From JAPYTY01 sp036338435 (GTDB taxonomy: Bacteria > Acidobacteriota > UBA6911 > RPQK01 > JADFOI01), in contig JAYZCG010000047.1 of assembly GCA_036338435.1 (NCBI GenBank), forward strand, positions 1 to 39,572: a DNA stretch of 39,572 bases. The letters run 5' to 3'. Numbering within the stretch: the stretch's first letter is position 1; each line of letters begins with the position of its first letter. Positions 23,550 through 32,032 of the stretch are shown piece by piece. Below the pieces are notes generated by a model. It did no database searches and was not told the origin of the DNA. It worked only from the letters and a program-made list of their open reading frames with translations. The position numbers were made by a program, and so were the translations under genes.

Positions 23550-25553
23550 TCAGTTGGCAGTCAAATCTACCAGATCATTCTTCTTTTTCTTCTTCAATAC
23601 CATCTCTTCGTAGTACTCGCGAACCATGGCTGCTTCTTTTGCGGCCTTACGATGCGCAAGTTTTTCATCTCGTGCTGTCTGTGGCTTCTGACTTTTCTCC
23701 TTTACCCGACCGGCATCTTGGTCATTAACGCTAAGTATATGGTCATAACTATTCAAATTAACGTCTTTCCCACCAGCAAAAATCTCATGTCGGCCATTCT
23801 CTTTGTACCAATCAGCAACAGTAGAATTCATATGCATGTGCTCAATGATATTTCTCCATCCGTGGCCCGTATTGTAGGCACAAAAGGAAATCTCTCCCTC
23901 TTGAGTTCCATACGGGATAATGCACATCTCGGTGCGACGGAAATCATAGTTAAAGAGATCCTGAAACCACATCCCGGCAATGAACAAGAAATTCCACGGG
24001 TCATCCCGACGTTCTTCAGACGTATCACCGTACTTCTTACCGCTAAGTCCAAAACTCTTATCAAACTTCTTCAGGATATCTAGTAGCGTCAAACGCGCAG
24101 GCCCGCGGAATGGATGGTAGTTCTTGAGCAATGCCAGTCCCATCATTGCGTTGGAAAACCACTTATTTCGCCCTGCATCGGTGATTTGCTGCATATCTGC
24201 GACCAAACCTGGAATGTTCAAAAACTGGGAAACAGGAGCGGCATCACCTGTCTCCTTGTCAATCATCATGGCGGTACCAACTCCACAGTTGGGATGACAT
24301 CCACAACTAACCTGTCCCCAATCAGCCGTTGGTCCGTGGGCTAAATCGGCAAAATCTGCGAAGGCACCCATTAACGAAAGAGGAAACCAGTCCCTCAAAG
24401 GCTCTGTCAATCCCGTCTGACTCTTCACATCCTTCGCCAAATGAGAGAGAGTGTAACGCTGTCTAAGCCTTCTCTCATCAGTAATGGCCTCATCACGCCC
24501 GGTAAAGGAAACAGGCTGAAAGGCGATAAAAGCAATCTTTTTGGGGTTGTCCATAGCAAAGCGGACAATCGGTCCCACCTGATCGTTGTTAACATCATTG
24601 ACCAGAGTGATTACCAGGACAATCTCAATCCCTGCCTCGTGAATATTATTAATGGCACGCAACTTCACATCGAACAGATTGCCGATATGGCGGTGACTGT
24701 TAGCATCATTCCCTATACCATCAAATTGGAAGTAAACGTACCGCAAACCAGCCTCTGCAGCCTTGCGAGCAAATTTCTTGCTTTTGGCAAATTCTATCCC
24801 GTTAGTAGCACACTGCACACTGTTGTATCCCACCTTCCTCGCATATTTAATAGCTCGGAAAAAATGAGGGGAGATGGTAGGCTCGCCACCAGAAAACTGT
24901 ACGGACATCTGCCGCCTCGGCTTGATCTTCAAGGAATTATCCAGGATCTCCTTGACTTCTGGCCACTCTAATTCATGAACAAAACCAACCTGATTAGCAT
25001 CCATAAAGCACGGATCGCACATCATATTGCAACGATTGGTTAAATCTACCGTCAGCACCGAACCCCGACCATGCTTGATAGTACTGGATCCGTGGTTGTG
25101 AAGATCTTCATCGGCATGTGCCCGAATATCACGTCCCGGGAAATTTGACTCAATCCAACTCAAAAACTTCGAGTCAATAGCCATGATATCTTCGAACTTG
25201 CCGTGCCGAGGGCACTCTTTGACCATCCACACCTGGCCTTCGCGCTCAATGATCTCCGCCTTGATTTCACCCACTTTCTCGTTGATCAGGATCTTGTAAT
25301 CTTCCTGACCTTCGATAATCTTCTCACGTGCCTCCACGACACATTTGGGACATAGAGAGTCGGTCTCACGAGGCCAGCCCAGGGTGGGTTTCGATTTTTC
25401 CCATGATTTGAGAAGCGGCTTGTCCGACCATTTCGGGATAAAACTGGGCCTGGGCCTATACTTATTGAAGAACTGAATAGAATTGAAAGCCGCGCGTGCT
25501 CCAAGACAGAGCGCTGAATCAAAGTACTTCCATGCTGTTGCGTTCGTTGGCAT
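23550..25553 (-). CDS. Multi-cluster radical SAM protein, COG1964/tetraether-synthase-like
   Basis: A 667-residue radical SAM enzyme. Residues 1-65 are a basic, aromatic-rich extension. Residues 66-122 hold a Cys-rich segment (CPKC at 68-71, ECPRHGKFEDI with Cys114). The SAM/[4Fe-4S] motif CNMMCDPC is Cys175, Cys179, Cys182, with SGGEP at 221-225. Later come SCGCHPNC (Cys417, Cys419, Cys423) and MCIIPYGTQEGEISFCAYN (Cys544, Cys558), then a Lys-rich tail. The N-terminal CPxC...CPxHG block plus C-terminal CAYN resembles the COG1964 group that includes archaeal tetraether lipid synthase and the MJ0619 pterin methylase. This is from memory, and the substrate is uncertain. Lipid C-C coupling is one candidate. 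GGAAGG lies 12 nt before the ATG. It is divergent from nfuA and has its own terminator. Confidence 0.87.
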   Translation of the reverse strand: MPTNATAWKYFDSALCLGARAAFNSIQFFNKYRPRPSFIPKWSDKPLLKSWEKSKPTLGWPRETDSLCPKCVVEAREKIIEGQEDYKILINEKVGEIKAEIIEREGQVWMVKECPRHGKFEDIMAIDSKFLSWIESNFPGRDIRAHADEDLHNHGSSTIKHGRGSVLTVDLTNRCNMMCDPCFMDANQVGFVHELEWPEVKEILDNSLKIKPRRQMSVQFSGGEPTISPHFFRAIKYARKVGYNSVQCATNGIEFAKSKKFARKAAEAGLRYVYFQFDGIGNDANSHRHIGNLFDVKLRAINNIHEAGIEIVLVITLVNDVNNDQVGPIVRFAMDNPKKIAFIAFQPVSFTGRDEAITDERRLRQRYTLSHLAKDVKSQTGLTEPLRDWFPLSLMGAFADFADLAHGPTADWGQVSCGCHPNCGVGTAMMIDKETGDAAPVSQFLNIPGLVADMQQITDAGRNKWFSNAMMGLALLKNYHPFRGPARLTLLDILKKFDKSFGLSGKKYGDTSEERRDDPWNFLFIAGMWFQDLFNYDFRRTEMCIIPYGTQEGEISFCAYNTGHGWRNIIEHMHMNSTVADWYKENGRHEIFAGGKDVNLNSYDHILSVNDQDAGRVKEKSQKPQTARDEKLAHRKAAKEAAMVREYYEEMVLKKKKKNDLVDLTAN

Positions 25554-25845
25554 ATTATTGATTTTCCTTCCAGCAACGAGCTTGACTAAACAGTAAAGCT
25601 CTATCGCACCATTTGGTTGTAGCTGGTAGTATGGAGGGATCGCTGTTTACTTTCAACCCTATAGGAATGCTTCAGATGGTCAAGTCAACTTTTTTTGATA
25701 AAATTGATTCTGTTTATAAAACGTGCAGAGGAGAGATGATTTGTGCTAGCTTGGCGGTCAGCCTTAGTAACTGTGCAACGCGAGCATGGTCACGAGTTGA
25801 TCAAAATTTGTGTTAGCCACCTGAAGTAAGGAGTACTGGAGAAGC

Positions 25846-26442
25846 ATGATTGAGTTGACCCCCGCCGCCAAAGAGCAAATCAGCACGGCCCTAGTGCAAC
25901 AAGAGGACAAAACTATCCTTCGCGTAGAGGCACAGACCAAAAACGCAAGCGAATTTGCATACCAAATGAAGTTAATTAGTGAGGATGAAGTTACGAAGGA
26001 GGACACAGTAGTGGATCATGGTAGTGTCAGAATTGCCATTGGCCCCGACAGTGCACAAAATCTTAGGGGAGCTACCATTGACTATGAAGACCATTTAGTT
26101 AAAAGTGGATTTAAGTTTGATAATCCTAACAAACCCGAAACACCACAGTTGGGTGTAGGCCCTAGGGCCGATCTAACCGGCCCTGTAGCCGAACAAATCC
26201 AACGCCTAGTCGATACCGAGCTAAACCCTGCGGTTGCGTCTCACGGTGGGGCCATCAATTTCCACGGAGTGGAGGATAATAAAGCCTATCTGAGTTTCGG
26301 CGGTGGTTGCCATGGTTGTGGAATGGTGGATGTTACGCTCAAAGAAGGGGTGGAAAAGCGTATTCGAGAGCTTATTCCAGAAGTAGACGAAGTGATTGAT
26401 ACTACCGACCACACTACCGGAGAAAATCCTTTCTATACCTAG
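25846..26442 (+). CDS. nfuA: Fe-S cluster carrier NfuA
   Basis: A 198-residue Fe-S carrier that bridges a [4Fe-4S] cluster between subunits and delivers it to client enzymes. Residues 1-95 are an A-type (IscA/HesB) fold without the cluster-binding cysteines, as in E. coli NfuA. Residues 110-198 are a NifU-like domain with the cluster-binding Cys155 and Cys158 in GGGCHGCGMVDVTLKEGVE. The length is close to E. coli NfuA (191 residues). AAGGAG and GGAG lie upstream of the ATG. It diverges from the radical SAM gene with 292 nt between them, which is notable because multi-cluster radical SAM enzymes such as LipA are known NfuA clients. Confidence 0.95.
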   Translation: MIELTPAAKEQISTALVQQEDKTILRVEAQTKNASEFAYQMKLISEDEVTKEDTVVDHGSVRIAIGPDSAQNLRGATIDYEDHLVKSGFKFDNPNKPETPQLGVGPRADLTGPVAEQIQRLVDTELNPAVASHGGAINFHGVEDNKAYLSFGGGCHGCGMVDVTLKEGVEKRIRELIPEVDEVIDTTDHTTGENPFYT

Positions 26443-26509
26443 CTGGTATGATCTCAAGCGGTGGGGCCACGGACAGATGGAGGACAGCAAATTCGAATTT
26501 TGATAGGCG

Positions 26510-26538
26510 TTGTGTTGACATCAAAGTTTTGGTATAAG
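26510..26538 (+). promoter_or_regulatory. Candidate sigma70 promoter of the solute-binding lipoprotein
   Basis: TTGTGT (26510-26515), a 17-nt spacer, then TATAAG (26533-26538) preceded by TGG, an extended -10. Transcription would begin near 26545, leaving a short leader with AGGGG 5 nt before the ATG at 26561. A better-looking TTGACA at 26515-26520 is only 12 nt from the -10, so it is not used in this model. Confidence 0.45.
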
Positions 26539-26560
26539 TGCCTGTCTTCAAGGGGAATCA

Positions 26561-27724
26561 ATGGATAAAAAAATATTCTTACTTCCTGTGCTAATCGGAA
26601 TGTTGTTGCTTGCCGCTTGTGGGGAAACATCTGTGACACTTAGCAACATTCGTAAAAATCGACTAATCGCAATTGGATCAGCTCCTTTTGAAGCTCCATT
26701 GCTATATCAGATAGGCCAGGATTGGGTCGGCGCCGATGCCCAGTTGGGAGAGTTGATTAACGAAAGCATTCGTAAAAGTCTGCAAGAGGAAACGACTCTT
26801 GATATCGACGCCGCTTGGATTGGCCTGCCGTACGGCGACCTCGCTCACAAGCTTGAGAATGGAGAAGTTAGCTATGTGCTTGGCGTTTACGGGATAACTG
26901 AGGAGCGCAAGGAATTGGTAGCATTCTCAGAGCCTTACTACACGTCCGAACTAGTGCTCATCATCAATCCAATCAACTCAGATATCCGAGCCGATGACCT
27001 GGCCGGGTTAACGATAGGCGTTAGGGAAGGGACTGCAATTGAACAGTTCGTCAAGGCAAAATTCACAAGTAGCCAAGTGACTCCTGTTACAACCCTGGAT
27101 GATGCTATTTTGGCTCTCCGAAGGGGGACTATCAGTGCGGTCATTGATGACCGCTATATGTCCGCTTATTCACTGGATACAATGCCGGGCGCAAGTGCCT
27201 TGGAAGTTCTCCCTAACACCCTGGGAACCATTGAAATTGCTGTTGCTGTTCACAAAAATGCGACGCAGATGCTGGAGATGGTTAATACAATTATCACCCG
27301 AGTAAAAAATGAAAACCTGTATGACCAGTGGCTTGATGGAGAACCAAAGGACCAGGTGGCACGAGTTGAACAGCGCCATCCAGACCGGCTGATACTTGAC
27401 CAAAAGGCTGTAGAACCGAGGCAGGTGATCATTCGAGTCAGCAAAGACGCCAGCTACGATTTTGATATTTATCGGCTCGCCAATCTGGGCTTTACCTTGA
27501 CTGATCAGGATAGTGGGAAGGTGTTCACTTCTTCTCGAATCGATTTTAAAAATCGTGTAGGCTCTAGCAGTATCAGAATTCCTCCAGGAACCTACAAAAT
27601 TGTCCTCCCAAAATACAATAACTGGTCTCCAGGAGTACTTGACGTTCAGCCCTCCGATCCTGATCGAGTTACCGTCACTATTCGATTACGTAACGGTGGC
27701 CAAGTGCAAATGACTCGAAGCTAA
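26561..27724 (+). CDS. Solute-binding protein family 3 lipoprotein with C-terminal beta domain
   Basis: A 387-residue exported lipoprotein: the signal ends in LLAAC (Cys20). Residues 35-260 form a periplasmic binding-protein domain of the amino-acid (SBP_bac_3) type. The marks are a Leu-Ala-His-Lys-Leu block after AAWIGLPYG, VLGVYGITEERKELVAFSEPYY, LAGLTIGVREGTAIEQF and DDAILALRRGTISAVIDDRY. The remaining 110 or so residues (from RQVIIRVSKDASYDFDIYRLA) look beta-rich and are not part of the usual family. No ABC permease or ATPase gene is next to it, so it may work as an orphan receptor, partner a distant transporter, or have another role. It converges with the propeller-protein gene. Confidence 0.86.
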   Translation: MDKKIFLLPVLIGMLLLAACGETSVTLSNIRKNRLIAIGSAPFEAPLLYQIGQDWVGADAQLGELINESIRKSLQEETTLDIDAAWIGLPYGDLAHKLENGEVSYVLGVYGITEERKELVAFSEPYYTSELVLIINPINSDIRADDLAGLTIGVREGTAIEQFVKAKFTSSQVTPVTTLDDAILALRRGTISAVIDDRYMSAYSLDTMPGASALEVLPNTLGTIEIAVAVHKNATQMLEMVNTIITRVKNENLYDQWLDGEPKDQVARVEQRHPDRLILDQKAVEPRQVIIRVSKDASYDFDIYRLANLGFTLTDQDSGKVFTSSRIDFKNRVGSSSIRIPPGTYKIVLPKYNNWSPGVLDVQPSDPDRVTVTIRLRNGGQVQMTRS

Positions 27725-27767
27725 AAACCAACACATTGTAATAAGGTGAGTGAGGGCGGCCTTGTCT

Positions 27768-29987
27768 CTAGGGAATAGAGATTAATGTTCTGCCCATGCC
27801 TATATTTCCGACCGAATCTACCACTCGGATAGTTATAACATGCTCTCCTGAGCTTATTTTTTCAGCTCTGAGCATGTATTGTTCCAAGCGACTGTCGGAA
27901 ATTCCATCTTCTGGAAGAAGGATATTCCACTTGCCAGAATCTATAGCATACTCTACTTGGTGGACAACACTGACGTGACTCTGTGCTTTGAACCTCAAAA
28001 CGACCTGGGCGCCATCTATCCGGGGAACTTCCAGTGCCAGCACCGGTAAAGTATTAGCCACCACCAACGGTTTACTGATCAGTTCACCCTCCAGAGCCTG
28101 TTGAGCTGGATTGCTGGCTAGATCCGAGGCCACTACCTTAACGGTGTAGATTCCATCGGGAAGACTGACGCCATCCATGGTGTAATGGCTATCAGATGCC
28201 CCCTCCTCTAATAGCCTCCAAGATTTCTGTCCAGCACTCCGAACATAGACTGAGTAACGTAAAATGTCCTGGTTTGCATCTTCTGCGATCCAGGAAATAC
28301 TCTGTGCCCCAGGGATGTAAACCCGGCGGGGAGGAAGTGTAGAGGTTGAATCGCCAAAAGTACGGATTGATCGTGGCAACGACTGCATATGAGATTGGTT
28401 AGGTCCACCCGGAATTATTCCCATTCCTACATTGGGAGTTACGACTTTCACCAAAGCGACACCAGGCGGATAGACAGTAATAGAATTCACCTGGGGAGCC
28501 ATATTGTGCTGCATATAACTAATAGAGACTGACTCTACTGAGTTTTCTCCAGAAACCAAGGAAGTAGAGTTGCTGTCTGCGGAAAATTCAATCTTCCACT
28601 GCAAAAATCGAGCTGGAGCACTTTCAATTTGGCTTTCTTGGGCTTCCATGTGGGCCCTTTCCCAAGTGTTCCAAGTCTGATCAGGAACCCCAGTGTTACC
28701 AGAACGTGTGTAGATCTCAATTGACGACGTATCCGGCTTACCCGTTCGCCAACTAATCATTCCCCAAGTGGAAAGCATTCCAGAATCCAAGACAGTGGAT
28801 TTGTAAACACCCGTTCTCGAGGGTTCAGACCACAATCTAAAAGCACGTCCCAGATTGCTGGTGGCAACCAAAATATTCCCCTGCCACTCGAGTAGTTGAG
28901 TAACCTGTTGTTCGGGAGCTTCGGCCAAAAAAGTGGCGAATTTGCGCGAATCAATAGAGATAATCCGGCCCTTATTCCCTGTACCTATTAATAGGCTCCC
29001 ATTGCTTCGTATCAGCAAATCAAAGGCTAATTCGTCGTCGGAAGAATATAGAACATCTACCAAATTGTCCTTGTCGACCTTGTAAATCTGTAGTTGTGCC
29101 CCCTCTACTGTTTGTCCAATCTGGACAGAATACTCGCCCACAACTTTCGGTGGGCCATCTTGTTGACGAAGAACATTGTCCGCCTGTGACAACTGCTGAG
29201 CTGGCTGGGACTGGATTATTCCCTGCGACCTGGAAAGTCCTGCCGCATAGATATTTCCGTAACGATCTACAGCAATCGATTTGATCTCTTGAAGTGCCGA
29301 ATCGTAAATGACAAAGGGTGTGCCTCTAGGTGACATACGAATAAGCAAGCCTCCTGGAGAGGTCCCAACCAGAAGGTTGTCATTCAGGTCCCACTCCAGG
29401 CTGGTGATGTGGGTCTCATTACTATCGTAAAAGATGTCACCCTGACCCCGTGAATCAACCTTGTAAATAACTCCGCGGGGACCTGTGCCCACCAACACGT
29501 TACCCTGCTCATCAATAGCCAGGGTCCAAATATATTGCTCCTGGGGATCGAAGAAGACCTGGGCTTCGCCCTGGCTGTTGATAACATAAACCTTGCCATT
29601 GGGCCCGGTGGCTGCATAAAAATGACCGTCAGAATCAATGGCAAGGGCATACACAGCTGGTTCCTCAAGCTTGGACCACTCGATTCCTTGTCCCTGTGAG
29701 TTGACCCGGAAGATTTTACCGTTGTTTCCAGAACCCAGGTAAAAGGCCCCGACATCATCCACGACAGCGGAGTAAATAAAAGCTTCCTCGGTCTCAAACT
29801 GTGGCTCAAGAAGAGGAGCCAAAACAAGCTTGCCGTCACTGGTAATGGAGACTCCATCAAGATCTCCCATGAGAAATTCTTTTTGCTCGGAGAAAACGAC
29901 CCGGACTGGCTCAGTGGCATACAAGAAAGTGGTCCACACACAAAACCACATGTATAAAGCAAATATAAACACAGTGTTTGGTTTCAT
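27768..29987 (-). CDS. Exported beta-propeller protein with C-terminal Fn3/Ig-like domains
   Basis: A 739-residue secreted protein with a signal peptide (residues 1-25, ending LYA-T). About seven related blades follow, each with the core pattern DxxGxxxxGTGxxGxIYxVDSxG (examples: DSDGHFYAATGPNGKVYVIN, DEQGNVLVGTGPRGVIYKVD), as in NHL-like or two-component-regulator propellers. From about residue 380 come beta-sandwich regions, including a jelly-roll-like TWNTWERAHM section and a Fn3/Ig-like region with YTVKVVASDLASNP. No catalytic motif is visible; binding of an envelope protein or extracellular ligand is the likely role. It starts 26 nt after the S55-domain gene with no Shine-Dalgarno, so it depends on that upstream gene for translation or uses another signal. 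Confidence 0.85.
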   Translation of the reverse strand: MKPNTVFIFALYMWFCVWTTFLYATEPVRVVFSEQKEFLMGDLDGVSITSDGKLVLAPLLEPQFETEEAFIYSAVVDDVGAFYLGSGNNGKIFRVNSQGQGIEWSKLEEPAVYALAIDSDGHFYAATGPNGKVYVINSQGEAQVFFDPQEQYIWTLAIDEQGNVLVGTGPRGVIYKVDSRGQGDIFYDSNETHITSLEWDLNDNLLVGTSPGGLLIRMSPRGTPFVIYDSALQEIKSIAVDRYGNIYAAGLSRSQGIIQSQPAQQLSQADNVLRQQDGPPKVVGEYSVQIGQTVEGAQLQIYKVDKDNLVDVLYSSDDELAFDLLIRSNGSLLIGTGNKGRIISIDSRKFATFLAEAPEQQVTQLLEWQGNILVATSNLGRAFRLWSEPSRTGVYKSTVLDSGMLSTWGMISWRTGKPDTSSIEIYTRSGNTGVPDQTWNTWERAHMEAQESQIESAPARFLQWKIEFSADSNSTSLVSGENSVESVSISYMQHNMAPQVNSITVYPPGVALVKVVTPNVGMGIIPGGPNQSHMQSLPRSIRTFGDSTSTLPPRRVYIPGAQSISWIAEDANQDILRYSVYVRSAGQKSWRLLEEGASDSHYTMDGVSLPDGIYTVKVVASDLASNPAQQALEGELISKPLVVANTLPVLALEVPRIDGAQVVLRFKAQSHVSVVHQVEYAIDSGKWNILLPEDGISDSRLEQYMLRAEKISSGEHVITIRVVDSVGNIGMGRTLISIP

Positions 29988-30013
29988 AACGATTGTGGGT
30001 AAATTTAAAAGCT

Positions 30014-31822
30014 CTATTTAACCCGAACTGTTATTTCCTTCCTGCCCTGTAGGACTAAATCAATGCCAGGAATCTCATGCTCCACATAAACCACTTGAGA
30101 AAGAGGTCGGATCTCTCCCATAGTCTTTTCCGAACTATACAAAGCCAACAAGGAGGGAGGAAGATTAGTCATGTCCTCTCCCTCAACCATGGCTCCTGAG
30201 CGATCCCGGACAAGACGAATATAGAGACGGTTATTTCTCTTCAAATTGTTAATGGCTTCAATCAACTGCTCTAAATTTTGCGGGATAAAGGTTCCTCCAT
30301 CGGCCTGGGCATCCAGTGCCTCTAACGAGATTCCATCGGCAATGATCACTTTCAAAGGCCCAGGGGACATTTCTTCTGGAATTTTCACTGGGTACTTCTT
30401 GACGATGGTCTCTCCGCTTGATTGACGTAAAAAGAACGTTAGATTTATTTCTTTTCCAGGATCGACCTCCACACGATCATGCCAAACCTTCTCTAAAATG
30501 GTCTGCTGGATACGTTCCTCAACTGTGATTTCCACATTAACCTTCTCCACTTCGATATCATCAAAACCACTATTGAGTAAAAACTTTAACGGTGAAACCG
30601 CCATCATGGCAGCTAGTATAGGTGTAGAGAGCTGATCGGAAATCACATTTTCAAAACTCACATCCTCTTGACCGACAATAGAGATCGTAGACTTCATCTG
30701 AAGTGTCTGATCGCCAATTGACCGTTCGGAAGCAATAATGCTGTTCTGGAGAATGAGAGTCATCAGGAAAGGAGTTAAGAACCGGTCTCGGGCTAACTCA
30801 AAATTGAATTGCTTTAATTCATTGCGACTAGTGCGAAGCCTCAGCCCCAAAGGCACGAGCTTCGGTTCTTCTCCCATCACCCCCATGATCCCAGTAGCAC
30901 GATCTTGCTTGACACTTCCAATCAGTTCTCCCGTGGCAGAAATCTTCTGGCTGGTCATCAAACTCGGGATAATAGTTAAAACGGAAGCTTTAGCCAGGGG
31001 CAAGTCAGTGTAACCTATGCTCAAGAAAGGATGTCCGAAAGCGTATACCTTGTTTCCGCTGACATGGGTGACCGTGCCGCTAGCGCTGACGTCAGCGTCT
31101 CCACGAACCAACTGAACACTAATGGTTGATCCCGCTTGAAACAGTGCATCATCGCTTTGACCTAATTGGGGGGTTCCCATGCCCTGTGCCGGCATCCATC
31201 CCATCAGGTTTAGTTCCGAGGCAAACTCCTTTATCGTACCGGCATTAAATCCAGATAAACTCAGAGGCACGGCAATAGGCTGGAGCCTTCCCAGGTTCAG
31301 TTGACCCATCAGAGGAATATCCATAGGTGACAGAGAAGGTTTGGAACCCTCGGGGATTTCCGAGAGGTTGGCCATCTCGTAAAGGTGATAAGGGCTGAAC
31401 GGTCGTACGTTTTCGGCCCGCCCTCTTGGATTTTCGGAAAACGTGTTAATCATTTCATGAATTGGTGTGATGCCAACAATAGGTTCCGTGATAAAAGTGA
31501 AAGTGAATGCCACGGCCCCGACCAGCTGATCCTCTAGGTAAACAGGACTTCCACTCATCCCAGCAAAAACCCCTGTTTTCTCAACCATCTTGCCTGACAA
31601 CCGGGCCAGAATCATGTTGCGCTTAGGCTCAACATTCCTTAGGACTCCTAATATCTCCACCCCAAAACGCTCCACTTTAGTTCCCTGAAAAACAGTTTTG
31701 CCGTACCCCTCCTGTCCTGGCTGGATCTGATCAAGTGGGAAAAAGCCGACCGGCTGTGCAACCATCGACACCCCTCCAACAAAAAACCATGCCAGAAAAA
31801 CCAAAAGCCTTGGATAAATCAT
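30014..31822 (-). CDS. Exported SpoIVB (S55)-type peptidase-domain protein
   Basis: A 602-residue protein with a signal peptide (residues 1-22) and an S55-like domain. GMSGSPVYLEDQLVGAVAF (88-106) corresponds to the SpoIVB serine motif and its following strand. VYAFGHPFLSIGYTDLP (259-275) corresponds to the SpoIVB histidine segment. In B. subtilis SpoIVB the His segment precedes the Ser segment; here the order is reversed. The C-terminal half is beta-rich without other known motifs. SpoIVB is a secreted signalling protease; this organism shows no other sporulation gene in the window, so an envelope role is more likely. ATG 31822 restores the signal peptide; AAGGA is 10 nt upstream. It is followed closely by the propeller gene and is divergent from smc. 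Confidence 0.83.
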   Translation of the reverse strand: MIYPRLLVFLAWFFVGGVSMVAQPVGFFPLDQIQPGQEGYGKTVFQGTKVERFGVEILGVLRNVEPKRNMILARLSGKMVEKTGVFAGMSGSPVYLEDQLVGAVAFTFTFITEPIVGITPIHEMINTFSENPRGRAENVRPFSPYHLYEMANLSEIPEGSKPSLSPMDIPLMGQLNLGRLQPIAVPLSLSGFNAGTIKEFASELNLMGWMPAQGMGTPQLGQSDDALFQAGSTISVQLVRGDADVSASGTVTHVSGNKVYAFGHPFLSIGYTDLPLAKASVLTIIPSLMTSQKISATGELIGSVKQDRATGIMGVMGEEPKLVPLGLRLRTSRNELKQFNFELARDRFLTPFLMTLILQNSIIASERSIGDQTLQMKSTISIVGQEDVSFENVISDQLSTPILAAMMAVSPLKFLLNSGFDDIEVEKVNVEITVEERIQQTILEKVWHDRVEVDPGKEINLTFFLRQSSGETIVKKYPVKIPEEMSPGPLKVIIADGISLEALDAQADGGTFIPQNLEQLIEAINNLKRNNRLYIRLVRDRSGAMVEGEDMTNLPPSLLALYSSEKTMGEIRPLSQVVYVEHEIPGIDLVLQGRKEITVRVK

Positions 31823-32032
31823 TGGGAAGGAGTCCTTTTCAATATCCCAGTCAGTATACCGAGTGCCTTTTATTTCGGTCAATCTGCGTCTCAAGAGTTC
31901 AGCACTTTGGCACGGGTCGTGTTCCACCACATAGTTGCCCCACCATGTGACCAAGTGATTTGTCAGTGGGGCCTGTCATCATCGTCAGGCCATGTTTTCC
32001 TTAGCTGGCAAGGCCTATGGAGTGTATCTAAG

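Noticed and set aside
25613..25816. Open frame in the gap between the radical SAM gene and nfuA
   Set aside because: No Shine-Dalgarno or motif; the region is better explained as the divergent promoter zone.
26515..26538. TTGACA followed by TATAAG upstream of the solute-binding gene as a classical promoter
   Set aside because: The spacing is only 12 nt; the extended -10 with TTGTGT at 17 nt is a better fit.
31970..31991. Short inverted repeat GGCCTG...CAGGCC in the smc leader
   Set aside because: Six-bp arms with a 10-nt loop and no T-tract or consensus; could easily occur by chance and has no supporting context.
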